Made by a program: the position numbers and the translations under genes
DNA from: Campylobacterales bacterium
GTDB lineage: Bacteria > Campylobacterota > Campylobacteria > Campylobacterales > Sulfurimonadaceae
NCBI GenBank assembly: GCA_024280035.1
Contig: JAJRQV010000006.1
Coordinates: forward strand, 1 to 47,490
Direction: 5' to 3'
DNA length: 47,490 nucleotides
Shown here: positions 8,595-17,696 of the stretch, piece after piece
Numbering within the stretch: position 1 is the stretch's first letter
Layout: every line of letters starts with the position of its first letter
Notes under the pieces: model-generated
The model's database searches: none
What the model was told of the DNA's origin: nothing
What the model saw: only the letters and a program-made list of their open reading frames with translations

Positions 8595-9512
8595 TTAATA
8601 ACGTTTGTTAGTATTCTCAATAAGGTCGCTTTTTCCTAAGTCTTGAAGTAGAGAGTTAAGGTTCTTCTGTGCTAAGAGTTTAAGCCCTTCGCCTTTCTCA
8701 TTTTTAAGCTCATTAGAAAAACCACTTTTAGAAAAAATTAGATAGATGTCAGGCTTAAGGTCAATAGCTTCACAGGTCTCTTTTATCTTAGTAAGTTCAG
8801 ACTTTTTAGCCTTAGACTTAGAAAACTTCCACGCTCCCGCAATAATTTTACCTGACTTTGTTTTAGCCAAAATATTAATGTTATAGTCAAAGTCCCAATA
8901 CGAACCTATCTTTTGAAGCGGATCAGACTTAGCAAAACTCTCTTTAACGAGTTCAAGAACAAGTCTTTCGTAAATAAAGTTTGAAAACTCAGGTTTTGCA
9001 TTTTCCCAAGCCTTCTCAAATTCATCAAACTCACCCTCTTTAATGCCCTTATAAAAAGGTGAAACCGAAGCAAACCAAAACCGCATAAACGGAAGGGTAA
9101 AAAGAAGTTTATCTGAAACCTCTTCTTTCTCATCAAGTGGTTTCATCTGAGACTTCTCACGAAGTAAAAGGTTATTATCTACAAGGAAATCAATAGAATC
9201 TTCGCCTTCATTACGACCTGTCTGAGCTTTCTTAAAAGCAGAATGTTCGCGTCTGTCTCCCGTAGCAATGGCAGAAAGAAGTAAGTGATGAAGTCGGTTA
9301 GACTGAGTTATCTTAGTAATATCGCCATGAATATAACGGTAATTAGCCAAAACCTTCTCTTCAATGATAGTCTCCAAAGGTTTACTCATATCAACCGTCC
9401 ATCCCATCCCCCCCAAAACAGAAAAGTATTCAATAGCTTGTTCAATGTTTTGAGGATTGTTCTGAAAACAGAAAGAACGAAATTGTTGAAGTAAAGACGG
9501 AAAGTTTGACAT
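8595..9512 (-). CDS. Stand-alone DUF234 domain protein
   Basis: A 305-residue soluble protein. Its second half resembles DUF234, the nuclease-like domain found at the C-terminus of archaeal-type STAND ATPases: FMRFWFASVSPFYKGI and then YWDFDYNINILAKTKSGKIIAGAWKF. In the related fold the latter segment carries the acidic and lysine residues of a PD-(D/E)XK site; here the central acidic position reads NIN, so activity may be lost. The ATPase half is absent. A winged-helix region probably lies at residues 20-100 (the IHGDITKITQSNRLHHLLLSAI area). Role unknown; it heads the unit with the DksA-like gene. Confidence 0.6.
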   Translation of the reverse strand: MSNFPSLLQQFRSFCFQNNPQNIEQAIEYFSVLGGMGWTVDMSKPLETIIEEKVLANYRYIHGDITKITQSNRLHHLLLSAIATGDRREHSAFKKAQTGRNEGEDSIDFLVDNNLLLREKSQMKPLDEKEEVSDKLLFTLPFMRFWFASVSPFYKGIKEGEFDEFEKAWENAKPEFSNFIYERLVLELVKESFAKSDPLQKIGSYWDFDYNINILAKTKSGKIIAGAWKFSKSKAKKSELTKIKETCEAIDLKPDIYLIFSKSGFSNELKNEKGEGLKLLAQKNLNSLLQDLGKSDLIENTNKRY

Positions 9513-9763
9513 AAATGACCTTTGGTTTTAATGGTGTAATTATAGCTGAATTGTTGTCAGTATCGTTAGTGTTTAATGTGTTCACTACATATCAAAGAGA
9601 AGTTTCTTCTTTAAAACTTAAATTTTATTATGCAGTTACAGTATGTAACGTGTTCTGTTTCTTGATAAGTTCTATTAATAAGATTTATAAGTTATCATGA
9701 AAACTTTAATTTATGAACAAAGTGTTTAGGTATTAAATTGTTATACATAATAAGAGAAGAATA

Positions 9764-9982
9764 ATGAGTTTAGAAGAATATCAACTAGTAATAAAAGAAC
9801 ATAAGCTTAATGATTTTAGATATCTATTTCTTCTAACGCTAGAAGACATAAGGTCATTAGCTTATATGCCATATAAATTAGTAGGATCTGGACATCCAGG
9901 AACAGAATCCCATATTAGATTAAATGGACCAGTGATAGCTGCTTATCGATTAGGTGAAGAGTTTTATATTATGTATAATAAT
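9764..9982 (+). pseudogene. 5' fragment of an unidentified gene, cut by IS remnant
   Basis: An open frame starts at an ATG with a good aagagaag ribosome-binding site and encodes about 73 residues before running into the IS end at 9983. The sequence (SLEEYQLVIKEHKLNDFRYL, then RLNGPVIAAYRLGEEFYIMYN) looks like genuine coding sequence, but I do not recognise the family. The last few residues before the stop at 10000 come from the IS end. The 3' part may have been lost, or could be related to the fragment at 10207-10530; neither can be shown here. The 250 bases upstream (9513-9763) are AT-rich and hold no gene I can support. Confidence 0.5.
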
Positions 9983-10225
9983 TGTCAACGGCGGAGTTAA
10001 ATTCGACAGTTATTTCGTAAAAAAAATTACGAATTGTAACCTTAAGCGACGATAATTATTTAACTCCTTTTACTGATTTAGTAGCTTGAAACTTATATAA
10101 GTCTGAATCAACAAGACCTTCTTCTTTCTTTTCTTTCAAGCGATAAGAGTCTCCAAGTATATTAATCACGTGAGAATGATGCAGTAACCTATCTAAGATA
10201 GCCGTTGTGACCACCTTATCATTTG
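9983..10225. mobile_element. IS21-family remnant: one terminus plus the end of istB
   Basis: The element end begins tgtcaacggcggagtt at 9983, with the TGT terminus usual for IS21-family elements. Next come a short hairpin (ttcgtaa/ttacgaa at 10014-10033) and the 3' end of istB on the minus strand. istA, most of istB and the other terminus are absent, so this is a deletion derivative that cannot move itself. The right boundary, somewhere near 10207-10230, is set by where IstB similarity fades into another frame on the plus strand. Without an intact second end no target duplication can be identified. Confidence 0.7.
10056..10224 (-). pseudogene. istB: IstB-like ATPase, C-terminal fragment
   Basis: The last 56 codons of an IS21 helper ATPase. 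The segment DKVVTTAILDRLLHHSHV followed by GDSYRLKEKKEEG is the family-typical C-terminus. The P-loop and sensor motifs needed for ATPase function are missing. It reads from the right of the remnant towards the terminus at 9983, the normal orientation of istB in an IS21 element. Confidence 0.75.
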
Positions 10226-10530
10226 TAGAGATTACACTTCCTCAAAGTGATAGACCTCAAGTGCTGTTTTTAAGCTCTTATGCTGCGATTAATTGGATTA
10301 TTAATAACCCATATAATACAGAATTAGAAGCGGTAATAATGAACTTTTTTGCGCCTAACTCAACAGTTTCAAATGAGGGAGATACTTTTGTTATTAAAGC
10401 ATTTGATTTAAGTAGGAATACAAATGACCTTACATAGGGTCAAGCAGGTATTGTTTCTATGACAGGACGAGAAGAAGATTATATTAATAACGACCACTAT
10501 GCACAAGATTTTGAAATTTCTGGATTATAA
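10207..10530 (+). pseudogene. 3' fragment of an unidentified gene with an in-frame TAG
   Basis: The frame is open from about 10207 and encodes an unrecognised protein end (ITLPQSDRPQVLFLSSYAAI, NPYNTELEAVI, then GQAGIVSMTGREEDYINN) to a TAA at 10528. A TAG at 10435-10437 interrupts it in frame; the frame stays open on both sides. The true 5' end is missing, replaced by the IS remnant, so the apparent GTG start is an accident of the junction. It is probably the tail of a gene whose front was deleted together with most of the IS. Confidence 0.5.
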
Positions 10531-10540
10531 TAAATGAGTA

Positions 10541-10572
10541 TGTAGTAAGAAAGAGTGTCTTTTCTTACTACA
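10541..10572. terminator. Hairpin between converging units
   Basis: A perfect 12-bp stem, tgtagtaagaaa (10541-10552) with tttcttactaca (10561-10572), around an 8-base loop. It lies just after the stop of the fragment at 10530 and before the convergent flavodoxin gene, where a bidirectional terminator would be expected. There is no long T tract after the stem, so efficiency is uncertain. A weaker hairpin (aaacata/tatgttt) follows at 10584-10607. Confidence 0.55.
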
Positions 10573-10654
10573 CTGGAGAGGATAAACATATTAACTCTTA
10601 TATGTTTGTACTCTCATTATCTTATTTAGCCTATATTTAGAACATAAGCGTTTC

Positions 10655-11152
10655 TTAAAAATCCCTTTTAATATCTTCATACCAATTTTTTAAACGCTGG
10701 TCTGTAAGTTCATTTTGTGAGTCTTCATCAATACATAAACCCATAAACTTTTCATCAATAACAGCAATACTCTCATCAAAGTCATAACCTTCCGTAGACG
10801 TCTCTCCAATAACCTTTCCTTCTTTAACTTTTTCGTAAAAGAGTCCTATGGAGTCACAAAAGGTTGAACCATAACCTTCTTGGTCTCCTAGACCTAAGAG
10901 GGCTATGGTTTTGTTGCTGAAGTCTATCTCATCTAAGTTGTCAACAAAGTTATTCCAATCATCTTGAAGGTGTCTATCATGCCATGTTGAACTGGCAAAG
11001 ATGAGGTAGTCATAGGCAGAGATTTCTTTTACATTACTTCCAAAAATATCAATTAAATCTACCTTATCTTCACCAAAGTGTGCAATAAGACGTTGACAAA
11101 CATTTTCAGTATAACCACCATCGCTTCCGTAAAACATTCCAATATGTTTCAT
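10655..11152 (-). CDS. fldA: Flavodoxin
   Basis: A 165-residue long-chain flavodoxin, a soluble FMN electron carrier. The phosphate-binding loop is FYGSDGGYTENV at residues 7-18, and SSTWHDRHLQDDW (around residue 54) matches the conserved flavin-contacting TPTWxxGELQDDW. The LLGLGDQEGYGSTFCD segment is the second flavin loop. In Campylobacterota flavodoxin commonly serves pyruvate and 2-oxoglutarate oxidoreductases, which suits its place 12 bases downstream of fumC. Gene intact; family secure. Confidence 0.92.
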   Translation of the reverse strand: MKHIGMFYGSDGGYTENVCQRLIAHFGEDKVDLIDIFGSNVKEISAYDYLIFASSTWHDRHLQDDWNNFVDNLDEIDFSNKTIALLGLGDQEGYGSTFCDSIGLFYEKVKEGKVIGETSTEGYDFDESIAVIDEKFMGLCIDEDSQNELTDQRLKNWYEDIKRDF

Positions 11153-11164
11153 AATAGCATCCTT

Positions 11165-12547
11165 TTAAATCATATCTTCAGGGTTTACCCACTTTTTAAA
11201 ATCTTCTTCACTTACAAGTTCAAGTGCTAAAGCTGCTTCAAGTAAGGTAGACTTGTCTTTATGGGCTTTCTTTGCAATCTTAGTAGCATTATCATAGCCG
11301 ATATGGGGGTTTAAGGCGGTGACTAACATTAAAGACTCATCCCTGAGTTGGGCTATTCGTTCTTCATTAGCGGTAATACCTATGACACATCGGTCTGTAA
11401 AAGAGTTTACTCCATCACTCAGTAGGGTAATGGATTGTAGAAGGTTGTAAATCATTACAGGTTTAAAAACATTCAATTCGAAATGCCCGTTAGAACCGGC
11501 TATGCTTATGGTGGTATTGTTTCCCATGACTTGTGCACAAATCATTGTAAGAGCTTCGTTCTGGGTTGGATTGACTTTTCCGGGCATAATAGAAGAGCCA
11601 GGTTCATTTTCAGGAAGAGAAATTTCGCCTATTCCACATCGTGGACCTGAACCTAGAAGTCGAAGGTCATTAGCTATTTTCATAAGGCTTACTGAAATGG
11701 TATTTAAAGCACCGCTGGCTTCTACAATTGCATCATGTGCAGCTAAGGCTTCAAACTTGTTTTCTGCAGTTTCAAAAGGAAGTTGGGTTAAGTTTTTAAC
11801 CTCTAAGGCAAAGTCCTTATCAAAACCTTTGGTACTGTTAATGCCTGTTCCAACAGCTGTTCCGCCTTGGGCGAGTTTAGCTAAGGCTGGCATTACGGCA
11901 TGAACCCTTCGAATAGAGTTTTCTATCTGAGCACAATATCCTGAAAACTCTTGTCCTAAACTCAGTGGTGTTGCATCTTGTAGATGGGTTCTTCCAATTT
12001 TAATAATTTTTGAAAAGGCTTCTGATTTTTTAAGGAGTTCAAAACGAAGATGTTGAAGAGAGGGTAAAAGTTTATGGCTTATCTCTTCAAGGGCTGCAAT
12101 ATGCATGGCAGTAGGAAAGGTGTCATTTGAGGACTGCCCTAAATTACAATGGTCATTAGGATGAACCGGTGTTTTACTGCCTATCTCTCCTCCTAGACTC
12201 TCAATAGCACGATTAGAGATAACCTCATTGGCATTCATATTACTCTGTGTTCCTGAACCTGTTTGCCAGATGGAAAGGGGGAAATGTTCATTAAGTTTTC
12301 CCTCCATAACCTCTGTGGCAGCTTGCATAATGGCATCAGCAACACTTTTATCTAAGAGCCCATACCTTAGGTTAACCTTTGCAGCACAATACTTTACAAC
12401 ACCTAAGGCACGTATAATAGAGGCGGGCATGGTCTCAATACCTATAGGAAAATTTATTAGTGAACGTGCTGATTGTGCACCATAATACTTGTCTGTAGGG
12501 ACTTTAAGCTCTCCAAAGGAGTCACTTTCTAAACGAAATTCTTTCAT
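11165..12547 (-). CDS. fumC: Fumarase class II
   Basis: A 460-residue class II fumarate hydratase, interconverting fumarate and malate. The superfamily signature [15 protein letters not shown] is present around residue 315, with the [14 protein letters not shown] and [17 protein letters not shown] segments that build the active site. The length is normal (about 460-465). It heads a probable two-gene unit with flavodoxin. Its 5' end faces gph across about 200 AT-rich bases that must hold divergent promoters. Confidence 0.96.
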   Translation of the reverse strand: MKEFRLESDSFGELKVPTDKYYGAQSARSLINFPIGIETMPASIIRALGVVKYCAAKVNLRYGLLDKSVADAIMQAATEVMEGKLNEHFPLSIWQTGSGTQSNMNANEVISNRAIESLGGEIGSKTPVHPNDHCNLGQSSNDTFPTAMHIAALEEISHKLLPSLQHLRFELLKKSEAFSKIIKIGRTHLQDATPLSLGQEFSGYCAQIENSIRRVHAVMPALAKLAQGGTAVGTGINSTKGFDKDFALEVKNLTQLPFETAENKFEALAAHDAIVEASGALNTISVSLMKIANDLRLLGSGPRCGIGEISLPENEPGSSIMPGKVNPTQNEALTMICAQVMGNNTTISIAGSNGHFELNVFKPVMIYNLLQSITLLSDGVNSFTDRCVIGITANEERIAQLRDESLMLVTALNPHIGYDNATKIAKKAHKDKSTLLEAALALELVSEEDFKKWVNPEDMI

Positions 12548-12753
12548 AATATATCCTTTAACAAGCTAATTATAAAATATCTAAGTATAAGAAATAGTAA
12601 TTATTATCAATTAGAGCTATTTTAAGATGTGAGATTAAGGTAACAAAATCTTAGTAAGTTTTTAATTTATACCGCTTTTTGGCTTTTGTAATTAAAGCTT
12701 TTATTTTAAAAAGGTATAGTTTTAGTCAATAATAATTATAACAAGGTCTTAGA

Positions 12754-13440
12754 GTGAAACTCGGTAATAAAAAACTTATCTTATTTGATTTAGATGGCAC
12801 ACTTGTAGACAGTGTTCCTGACTTAGCCTTAGCCCTGAATGATATGTTAAAAAGCTTAAATCGTGAGAACTTTAGTGTTGAAATTATTCGCTCTTGGGTG
12901 GGTAATGGGGCACAAACTCTTGTTAAACGAGGGCTTTGTGGTTCTTCTGATATAGATGAAAATTTAGATGAAGCCTTATTTGAAAAAGCCTTGGCTATTT
13001 TTCTGAAGTCGTATGAAAAGTTCTTATGTGTAGAAACAGTGACTTATCCTCATGTTGTTTCTACACTTCAACGTTTAAAGATGCAAGGTTTTAGACTGGC
13101 TCTGGTGACTAATAAACCTTTTGATTTTATTCAGCCTCTTTTAGAGGGTTTAGGTATGAAAGATATTTTTGAACTCTGTTTAGGTGGGGACTCTTTAAAG
13201 AAGAAAAAACCTGCTCCAGAGCCTCTTTTATATATTTGTGAAAACTTAGGTATTAGGGTTGAAGATTCTGTAATTGTGGGTGATTCAAAGAATGACATTC
13301 TTGCGGCTCACTCAGCTAAGATGCAGAGTATTGCGGTGACATATGGTTACAATTATGGCGAAGATATACGTGTTCATAATCCTGATTATGAAGTAGATAA
13401 TTTTGCCGAAATTCTTCCACTTTTAGGGCATAAAGCTTAA
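12754..13440 (+). CDS. gph: HAD-family phosphoglycolate phosphatase
   Basis: A 228-residue HAD hydrolase of the phosphoglycolate phosphatase type. Motif I is FDLDGTLVDS near residue 10 (catalytic aspartates), motif II is LVTNKPF and motif IV is VGDSKNDILAA. The C1 cap between motifs I and II fits the Gph/PGP subgroup, so it probably dephosphorylates 2-phosphoglycolate formed during DNA repair. The GTG start at 12754 is the earliest in frame, and an aaggtc site precedes it. The next gene begins five bases after the stop, so the two are cotranscribed. Confidence 0.85.
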   Translation: MKLGNKKLILFDLDGTLVDSVPDLALALNDMLKSLNRENFSVEIIRSWVGNGAQTLVKRGLCGSSDIDENLDEALFEKALAIFLKSYEKFLCVETVTYPHVVSTLQRLKMQGFRLALVTNKPFDFIQPLLEGLGMKDIFELCLGGDSLKKKKPAPEPLLYICENLGIRVEDSVIVGDSKNDILAAHSAKMQSIAVTYGYNYGEDIRVHNPDYEVDNFAEILPLLGHKA

Positions 13441-13444
13441 GTGT

Positions 13445-14881
13445 ATGAAAAAAGATGAAAAGGCAAAAATAGCTGTTGTAGGTGGGGGAATAGCCGGTTC
13501 AACAATTGCTCTGTATTTGAGCGAATTGGGTTTAGATATTACACTTTTTGAGAAAGGACCTTCTTTAGTGAATGGCCCTCCTATCTGCCATCTTCATGCA
13601 GGGGGTAATCTTTACAGAGAGATTTCTGATGAACAGTGTATTACCCTCTTAAAAGAGTCTATTGACCTTGTGAAGTTTTATCCTGATGCAGTAGATTATA
13701 GACCTACTGTTATTGCAGTTCCTCTTGATGATGCGGGTAAACCACAGGAGATGTATAGACGTTTAAATAGACTTAAACAAGAGTATGCTCGTTTAATTGA
13801 AGACGATAGTTCTAATGCGGTCTTGGGCAGAAGTTCGGAGTATTATAAACTGTATGAGTGTGCAGAGTTAGAGTCTTTAAAAGAGAAAAAGGGTGTTAAA
13901 AAACCTAAAAACGCTGATGAATGGATGATAGCCGTGGCTAAACATCTGGACTTAGAAAAGTTACAATTCCCTCTTATTTTGGTTCAAGAATATGGTTTAA
14001 ACCTTTTTCGTCTTGCTTCGGTAGCGAGTTTAACACTAAGACAAAAAGAGAATTGTGAGCTTCTTTTTAAACATAAGGTGACTAATCTTCAGAAAAATTG
14101 TGGAAATAATAAATGGTGTGTTTCTTATGATTTTGAGGGAAAATCGGAAATAGAGTCTTTTGATTTTTTAATTAATGCCGCCGGTTTTCGAACAGGTAAC
14201 TTAGACGATATGTTAGGGTATAAACGTGAGCGTTTTGTTGAGTTTAAAGCGGCTTATGTGAGTCAATGGGAAAATTATGAAACCTGGCCAGAGGTGGTCT
14301 TTTTTGGTGAACGTGGGACACCTAAGGGAATGGCACAGTTTACCCCTTATCCGGGTGGATATTTTCAACTTCATGGCATGACAAAGTCGATTACACTTTT
14401 TGATGAAGGTTTAGTTAAAAGCTCAGACAAGAGTGCGCAACCTGAACTCGACACAAAGTTTTTAGATAAGATTGAAAAGAGATGGAAAGATGAAGACGCT
14501 AAACAAAGAGGAAAACTTGCGGTGGATTATTTAAGTTCTTATATTCCTGAGTTTGAAGGGGCTAAGGTCTGTGCTAAACCCCTTTTTGGAGCGCAACAAA
14601 TTCCAGGAAATGATGATAGTTTAAGAGCCTCTAATGTTTCGTTTGAAGATGAGTTTTATGCCCGTTGTGAGATTGTTAAAGCCTCTTCTGTTTTAAGCAT
14701 GGCAGACAGGATTACGCAACAACTCATTTATCTGGGTTATGTAGAAGAAAAGATGTTAGGTAAACGTAATTTTACAACCATGAAAGCCTTAAAAACAGAA
14801 GATATTACCGATTGTGCAGAGTCTTTGTGTACGGACAGAAACTATCCTCTGTGTTTAGCCCACACAGTAGTAAGCTCATAA
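13445..14881 (+). CDS. FAD-dependent oxidoreductase (DAO superfamily)
   Basis: A 478-residue flavoprotein. The dinucleotide-binding GxGxxG is at residues 13-18 (VVGGGIAGS), followed by the acidic end of the second strand (LFEKG). A second family segment, FLINAAGFRTGNLDD, lies near residue 245. The DAO/GlpD/malate:quinone oxidoreductase superfamily is clear, but the substrate is not. Its location with gph and near fumC suggests oxidation of a small hydroxy acid, and this is inference. No transmembrane helix is evident. It is the second gene of the unit starting at gph. Confidence 0.7.
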   Translation: MKKDEKAKIAVVGGGIAGSTIALYLSELGLDITLFEKGPSLVNGPPICHLHAGGNLYREISDEQCITLLKESIDLVKFYPDAVDYRPTVIAVPLDDAGKPQEMYRRLNRLKQEYARLIEDDSSNAVLGRSSEYYKLYECAELESLKEKKGVKKPKNADEWMIAVAKHLDLEKLQFPLILVQEYGLNLFRLASVASLTLRQKENCELLFKHKVTNLQKNCGNNKWCVSYDFEGKSEIESFDFLINAAGFRTGNLDDMLGYKRERFVEFKAAYVSQWENYETWPEVVFFGERGTPKGMAQFTPYPGGYFQLHGMTKSITLFDEGLVKSSDKSAQPELDTKFLDKIEKRWKDEDAKQRGKLAVDYLSSYIPEFEGAKVCAKPLFGAQQIPGNDDSLRASNVSFEDEFYARCEIVKASSVLSMADRITQQLIYLGYVEEKMLGKRNFTTMKALKTEDITDCAESLCTDRNYPLCLAHTVVSS

Positions 14882-14891
14882 AATAGCCTTT

Positions 14892-15074
14892 TTACTCTAA
14901 TAAGTCTTTTTTCATAAAAAGGTAAAAAGGTGCTAAAAATGGTACAAAGATAATTCCAATTCTCCAAAACACTTTTTGTTCTTTATCTTTAAAATGTGCT
15001 CCAAATATTGAAATTGCAGAGTAAATCCAGATGGCTATAAATAAGAAAAACAGGGCAATTGCATAATTACTCAT
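14892..15074 (-). CDS. Small membrane protein, PLDc_N-like
   Basis: A 60-residue protein with two hydrophobic segments (residues 4-24 and 37-54) joined by a short charged loop (FKDKEQKVFWR) and ending FYLFMKKDLLE. This pattern resembles the PLDc_N (phospholipase D nuclease N-terminal-like) membrane domain found as free-standing small proteins in many bacteria. An aggagc ribosome-binding site precedes the ATG. It converges on the FAD oxidoreductase gene. No function can be assigned. Confidence 0.65.
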   Translation of the reverse strand: MSNYAIALFFLFIAIWIYSAISIFGAHFKDKEQKVFWRIGIIFVPFLAPFYLFMKKDLLE

Positions 15075-15254
15075 AATAAGCTCCTTCAGACTTTATTTAT
15101 TCTATTATTGCCTTTTTCGACCAAGAAGTGTGTTAAAAATTTATACTAAAATTCCCATTGCAAGGAGAAATAAACTTCGTAGAGATGGATACGCCAAAAT
15201 TATAAGTTTTTAAAGATGTTTTCTCTACAATGTCTACTATTCACAGGAGAATTA

Positions 15255-16391
15255 ATGTCACGAAGCAGTACTGTTATTACAATTTTACCTTTTTTACTGA
15301 TATCCCTTATTATGCAGGTTTATCATTTATGGGGCTGGTTAAGTAGAGAGGGTTGGATTCAGTATTTTATAATGGCTGAGGTCTATATTTTACTCTTTAT
15401 TAGTTTCTTATACCTTCGTTCCATTTACCGTTTACACAACAGGTGGGTGAGTCTGCTTACCCTAGTTATTGTCTCTCTTTTTTATTTTATTTTTAGTAAT
15501 GAACAAAGTGGTGTTTCGGGTATGCTTAACTCGTTATGGTACATTAATATTCTTATTTCTGTTATTGCTTCAGCATGGTTAGTTGTTCTTATTTTTGGTT
15601 TTTCTTGGTCTTTTACAGAACTTATAAAACAGAATATACAACTGAAAAGTATGTTGGTTGTTTTGGGGCTTATTGCCTTAAGTACCCTTATCACCTATCT
15701 TATTAAAACCATGCAATTACCTGATGGTGTTTTAGAAAGAATCTGGGATTCAGATAAGTTACGTACCCTTTGGTTTCTTATTGAACCTCTTATCGTGTTA
15801 TCGTTTTCTATGATAAGTATCTACTTTTATCTTATGAAAAAAACAGGAGCTGCGTTAAAAAAAGAGTATGTTTTAATGCTGCTTTTGATTGTTTCATTGG
15901 TTTTTGAATACTTTATTAATGGTTTTAGTTTAGTAACCCTAAGAACGGTACTCTACTTTGTAGGTCTGTACTGTTTTTTTATGCTTGTTAAAAATGAAAG
16001 AGAAAATAATCTATTTTTAAGCTCTATTTTTCTTGTTTTAATCAGTTTACATCTTTATTATTATTCTGCTTCTCCTGCTTTTTTTACCCTAAAGGCTTTT
16101 CCTCTATTTTTACATAATTCTATGATTGAGAGTATTAAAATATTTATTGCAATTTTTATTTTTATTCTGGGCTGGAAAAGTGTAAAAGAAAACAGGTTTG
16201 AGTTTCGACTAATCATGATTTTAGTAATTATTGTGGCATATACCTATACTACTCAAAGCCGAGGTATAGGTGTTCAGTTTTATGACATAGTAGCAATTAC
16301 AGCGATGCTTAAACTCACCGCCTTGTACCTTGTTTTTGTATATGGTTTTTATTATTTTAGACCTATAAAACCTACTGAAAAACTTTCTTGA
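15255..16391 (+). CDS. Polytopic membrane protein of unknown function
   Basis: A 378-residue protein with roughly ten to twelve hydrophobic helices and short charged loops. I take the ATG at 15255 because an aggag site lies six bases upstream; an in-frame ATG at 15216 has no such site. No catalytic or transport motif is visible. One loop (TYTTQSRGIGVQFYD) near residue 335 stands out as the most polar conserved-looking stretch. No neighbour suggests a role: it stands alone between a convergent-side small membrane gene and a DUF3817 gene. Confidence 0.65.
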   Translation: MSRSSTVITILPFLLISLIMQVYHLWGWLSREGWIQYFIMAEVYILLFISFLYLRSIYRLHNRWVSLLTLVIVSLFYFIFSNEQSGVSGMLNSLWYINILISVIASAWLVVLIFGFSWSFTELIKQNIQLKSMLVVLGLIALSTLITYLIKTMQLPDGVLERIWDSDKLRTLWFLIEPLIVLSFSMISIYFYLMKKTGAALKKEYVLMLLLIVSLVFEYFINGFSLVTLRTVLYFVGLYCFFMLVKNERENNLFLSSIFLVLISLHLYYYSASPAFFTLKAFPLFLHNSMIESIKIFIAIFIFILGWKSVKENRFEFRLIMILVIIVAYTYTTQSRGIGVQFYDIVAITAMLKLTALYLVFVYGFYYFRPIKPTEKLS

Positions 16392-16397
16392 TAAAAG

Positions 16398-16423
16398 GCT
16401 CGCTTTAGAGATACTAAGCGAGA
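16398..16423. terminator. Imperfect hairpin after the membrane protein gene
   Basis: ctcgctttag and ctaagcgag form a stem with one bulged base around agata, starting a few bases after the stop at 16391. No strong T tract follows, so it is a weak candidate for an intrinsic terminator. Confidence 0.4.
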
Positions 16424-16503
16424 CTAGTTAATACAAAAGATATAGTTAAAAATAAACTTATAATAAGTATAATCCACAATTATTGAAATTTGGAGTTTTA
16501 TTT

Positions 16504-16806
16504 ATGAAAAAAGATGTTTTAGATTATTTTAGATTAATTGGTTTTATTGAGGGGATGTCGTATTTAAGCCTATTGATGATAGCTATGCCACTAAAATATG
16601 TTTACGGTTATGCTGATGCAGTAAAAGTAGTTGGAATGGCACATGGTCTCTTATTTATTTTATTTCTTGTTCTTTTATCAGGAAGTGCTTTTAAATATCG
16701 CTTTTCACCTGCTTTAATTATTGCATTTTTTGTAGCTTCATTAATCCCTTTTGGAACATTTTTTATGGATAAAAAACTTAAAGAGATTAAATACCTTTGT
16801 GTATAG
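16504..16806 (+). CDS. DUF3817 family membrane protein
   Basis: A 100-residue protein with three hydrophobic helices. The N-terminal FRLIGFIEGMSYLSLL, the MPLKYVYG loop and the KVVGMAHGLLFILF helix are characteristic of DUF3817 (YdzA-like) proteins, whose function is unknown. I chose the ATG at 16504, which follows a ggag site by nine bases, over the in-frame upstream start at 16483. It appears to be a single gene. Confidence 0.8.
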   Translation: MKKDVLDYFRLIGFIEGMSYLSLLMIAMPLKYVYGYADAVKVVGMAHGLLFILFLVLLSGSAFKYRFSPALIIAFFVASLIPFGTFFMDKKLKEIKYLCV

Positions 16807-16858
16807 TAGAAGTTTGCCTTAGCGGTATTCATAAGCATTAACTTGTTATAATAAAGAG

Positions 16859-17685
16859 ATGAAAAATATACTAAGATTTCTTTTTTTATCTCTTCTTTTT
16901 AAGATTTCTCTTATTGCTTCACCTGAGGCTCAAGCGGCTCTTTTAGCCCATGACGCTTACCTTAGTCCCCCAGAATTTTTACTAAAATACAAAAGCCCTG
17001 AATATGAACTTGTTTCAAAAAAAGCAGACAAGATTAATTTTTATATTTTTTCAAAAAAAAGAGAACTTATTATTGTTTTTGAAGGAACAAATAGTTTAGC
17101 AAGTATTCAAACTGACTTGGATTTAAAAGAGGTATCTTTTTTAAATAATGAAAAGAGTAGGGTGCATAATGGTTATTTTTCTGAGGCAAAAGCGGCTTAT
17201 GTAAAACTTTCTCCTTATTTAAATAAAGAGAAAAAAATTATTATTATTGGGCACAGTCTTGGAGGCGCAGTAGGGCATCTTTTAGCCGCTTTATTATATA
17301 AACAATCTTATCTTGTTCAGCTCTATACCTTTGGTGCGCCTCCGGTTGGAAATGAAGACTTTGTTATGATGATAAAAGATCTGCCACATAAGAGATATAC
17401 CCATGTTTTGACCTTATTCCTTTGCTAAAAAAAGAGTATATCTCTAAGGTAAAAGAGGCACTCACTTATGTTAATGCTGAGTTAGGTGAAGATGAAGGTT
17501 TAGTGAGTGTATTAGATTCTATTCATGCCTTCTCTTATAGTTATATGCATCAAGGTGAACATTTTTATATCTACAATTTAGGCAGGCTTTCTAAGGGCTA
17601 TGAAGAGAGCGCTTGGTATTCTCAGGTCTTAATGCGAGCAGAACTATACCACTCTTCAAAAAACTACCTTGAAGGTTTACAGTAG
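16859..17685 (+). pseudogene. Class 3 lipase, split by a one-base deletion
   Basis: A secreted alpha/beta-hydrolase of the lipase class 3 family: signal peptide, VFEGTNSLASIQTDL, then the nucleophile elbow GHSLGGA with Ser133, and FGAPPVGNEDF. Translation in the first frame ends at 17428, while the family-like continuation is in the +2 frame from about 17410 (DLIPLLKKEYISKV) to 17685, with a probable catalytic His in the C-terminal part (SYMHQGEHFYIY). Adding one T to the tttt run at 17406-17409 restores HVFDLIPLL and one frame of about 275 residues. This is either a real frameshift mutation or a homopolymer miscall. Confidence 0.8.
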
Positions 17686-17696
17686 TAAATCGTTTT

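Noticed and set aside
9515-9700. 61-codon open frame in the gap after the DUF234 gene
   Set aside because: No ribosome-binding site, hydrophobic but unpatterned AT-rich translation, and it begins in the DUF234 promoter region.
17406-17409. Phase-variable homopolymer in the lipase gene
   Set aside because: A four-base T run is too short to expect frequent slippage.
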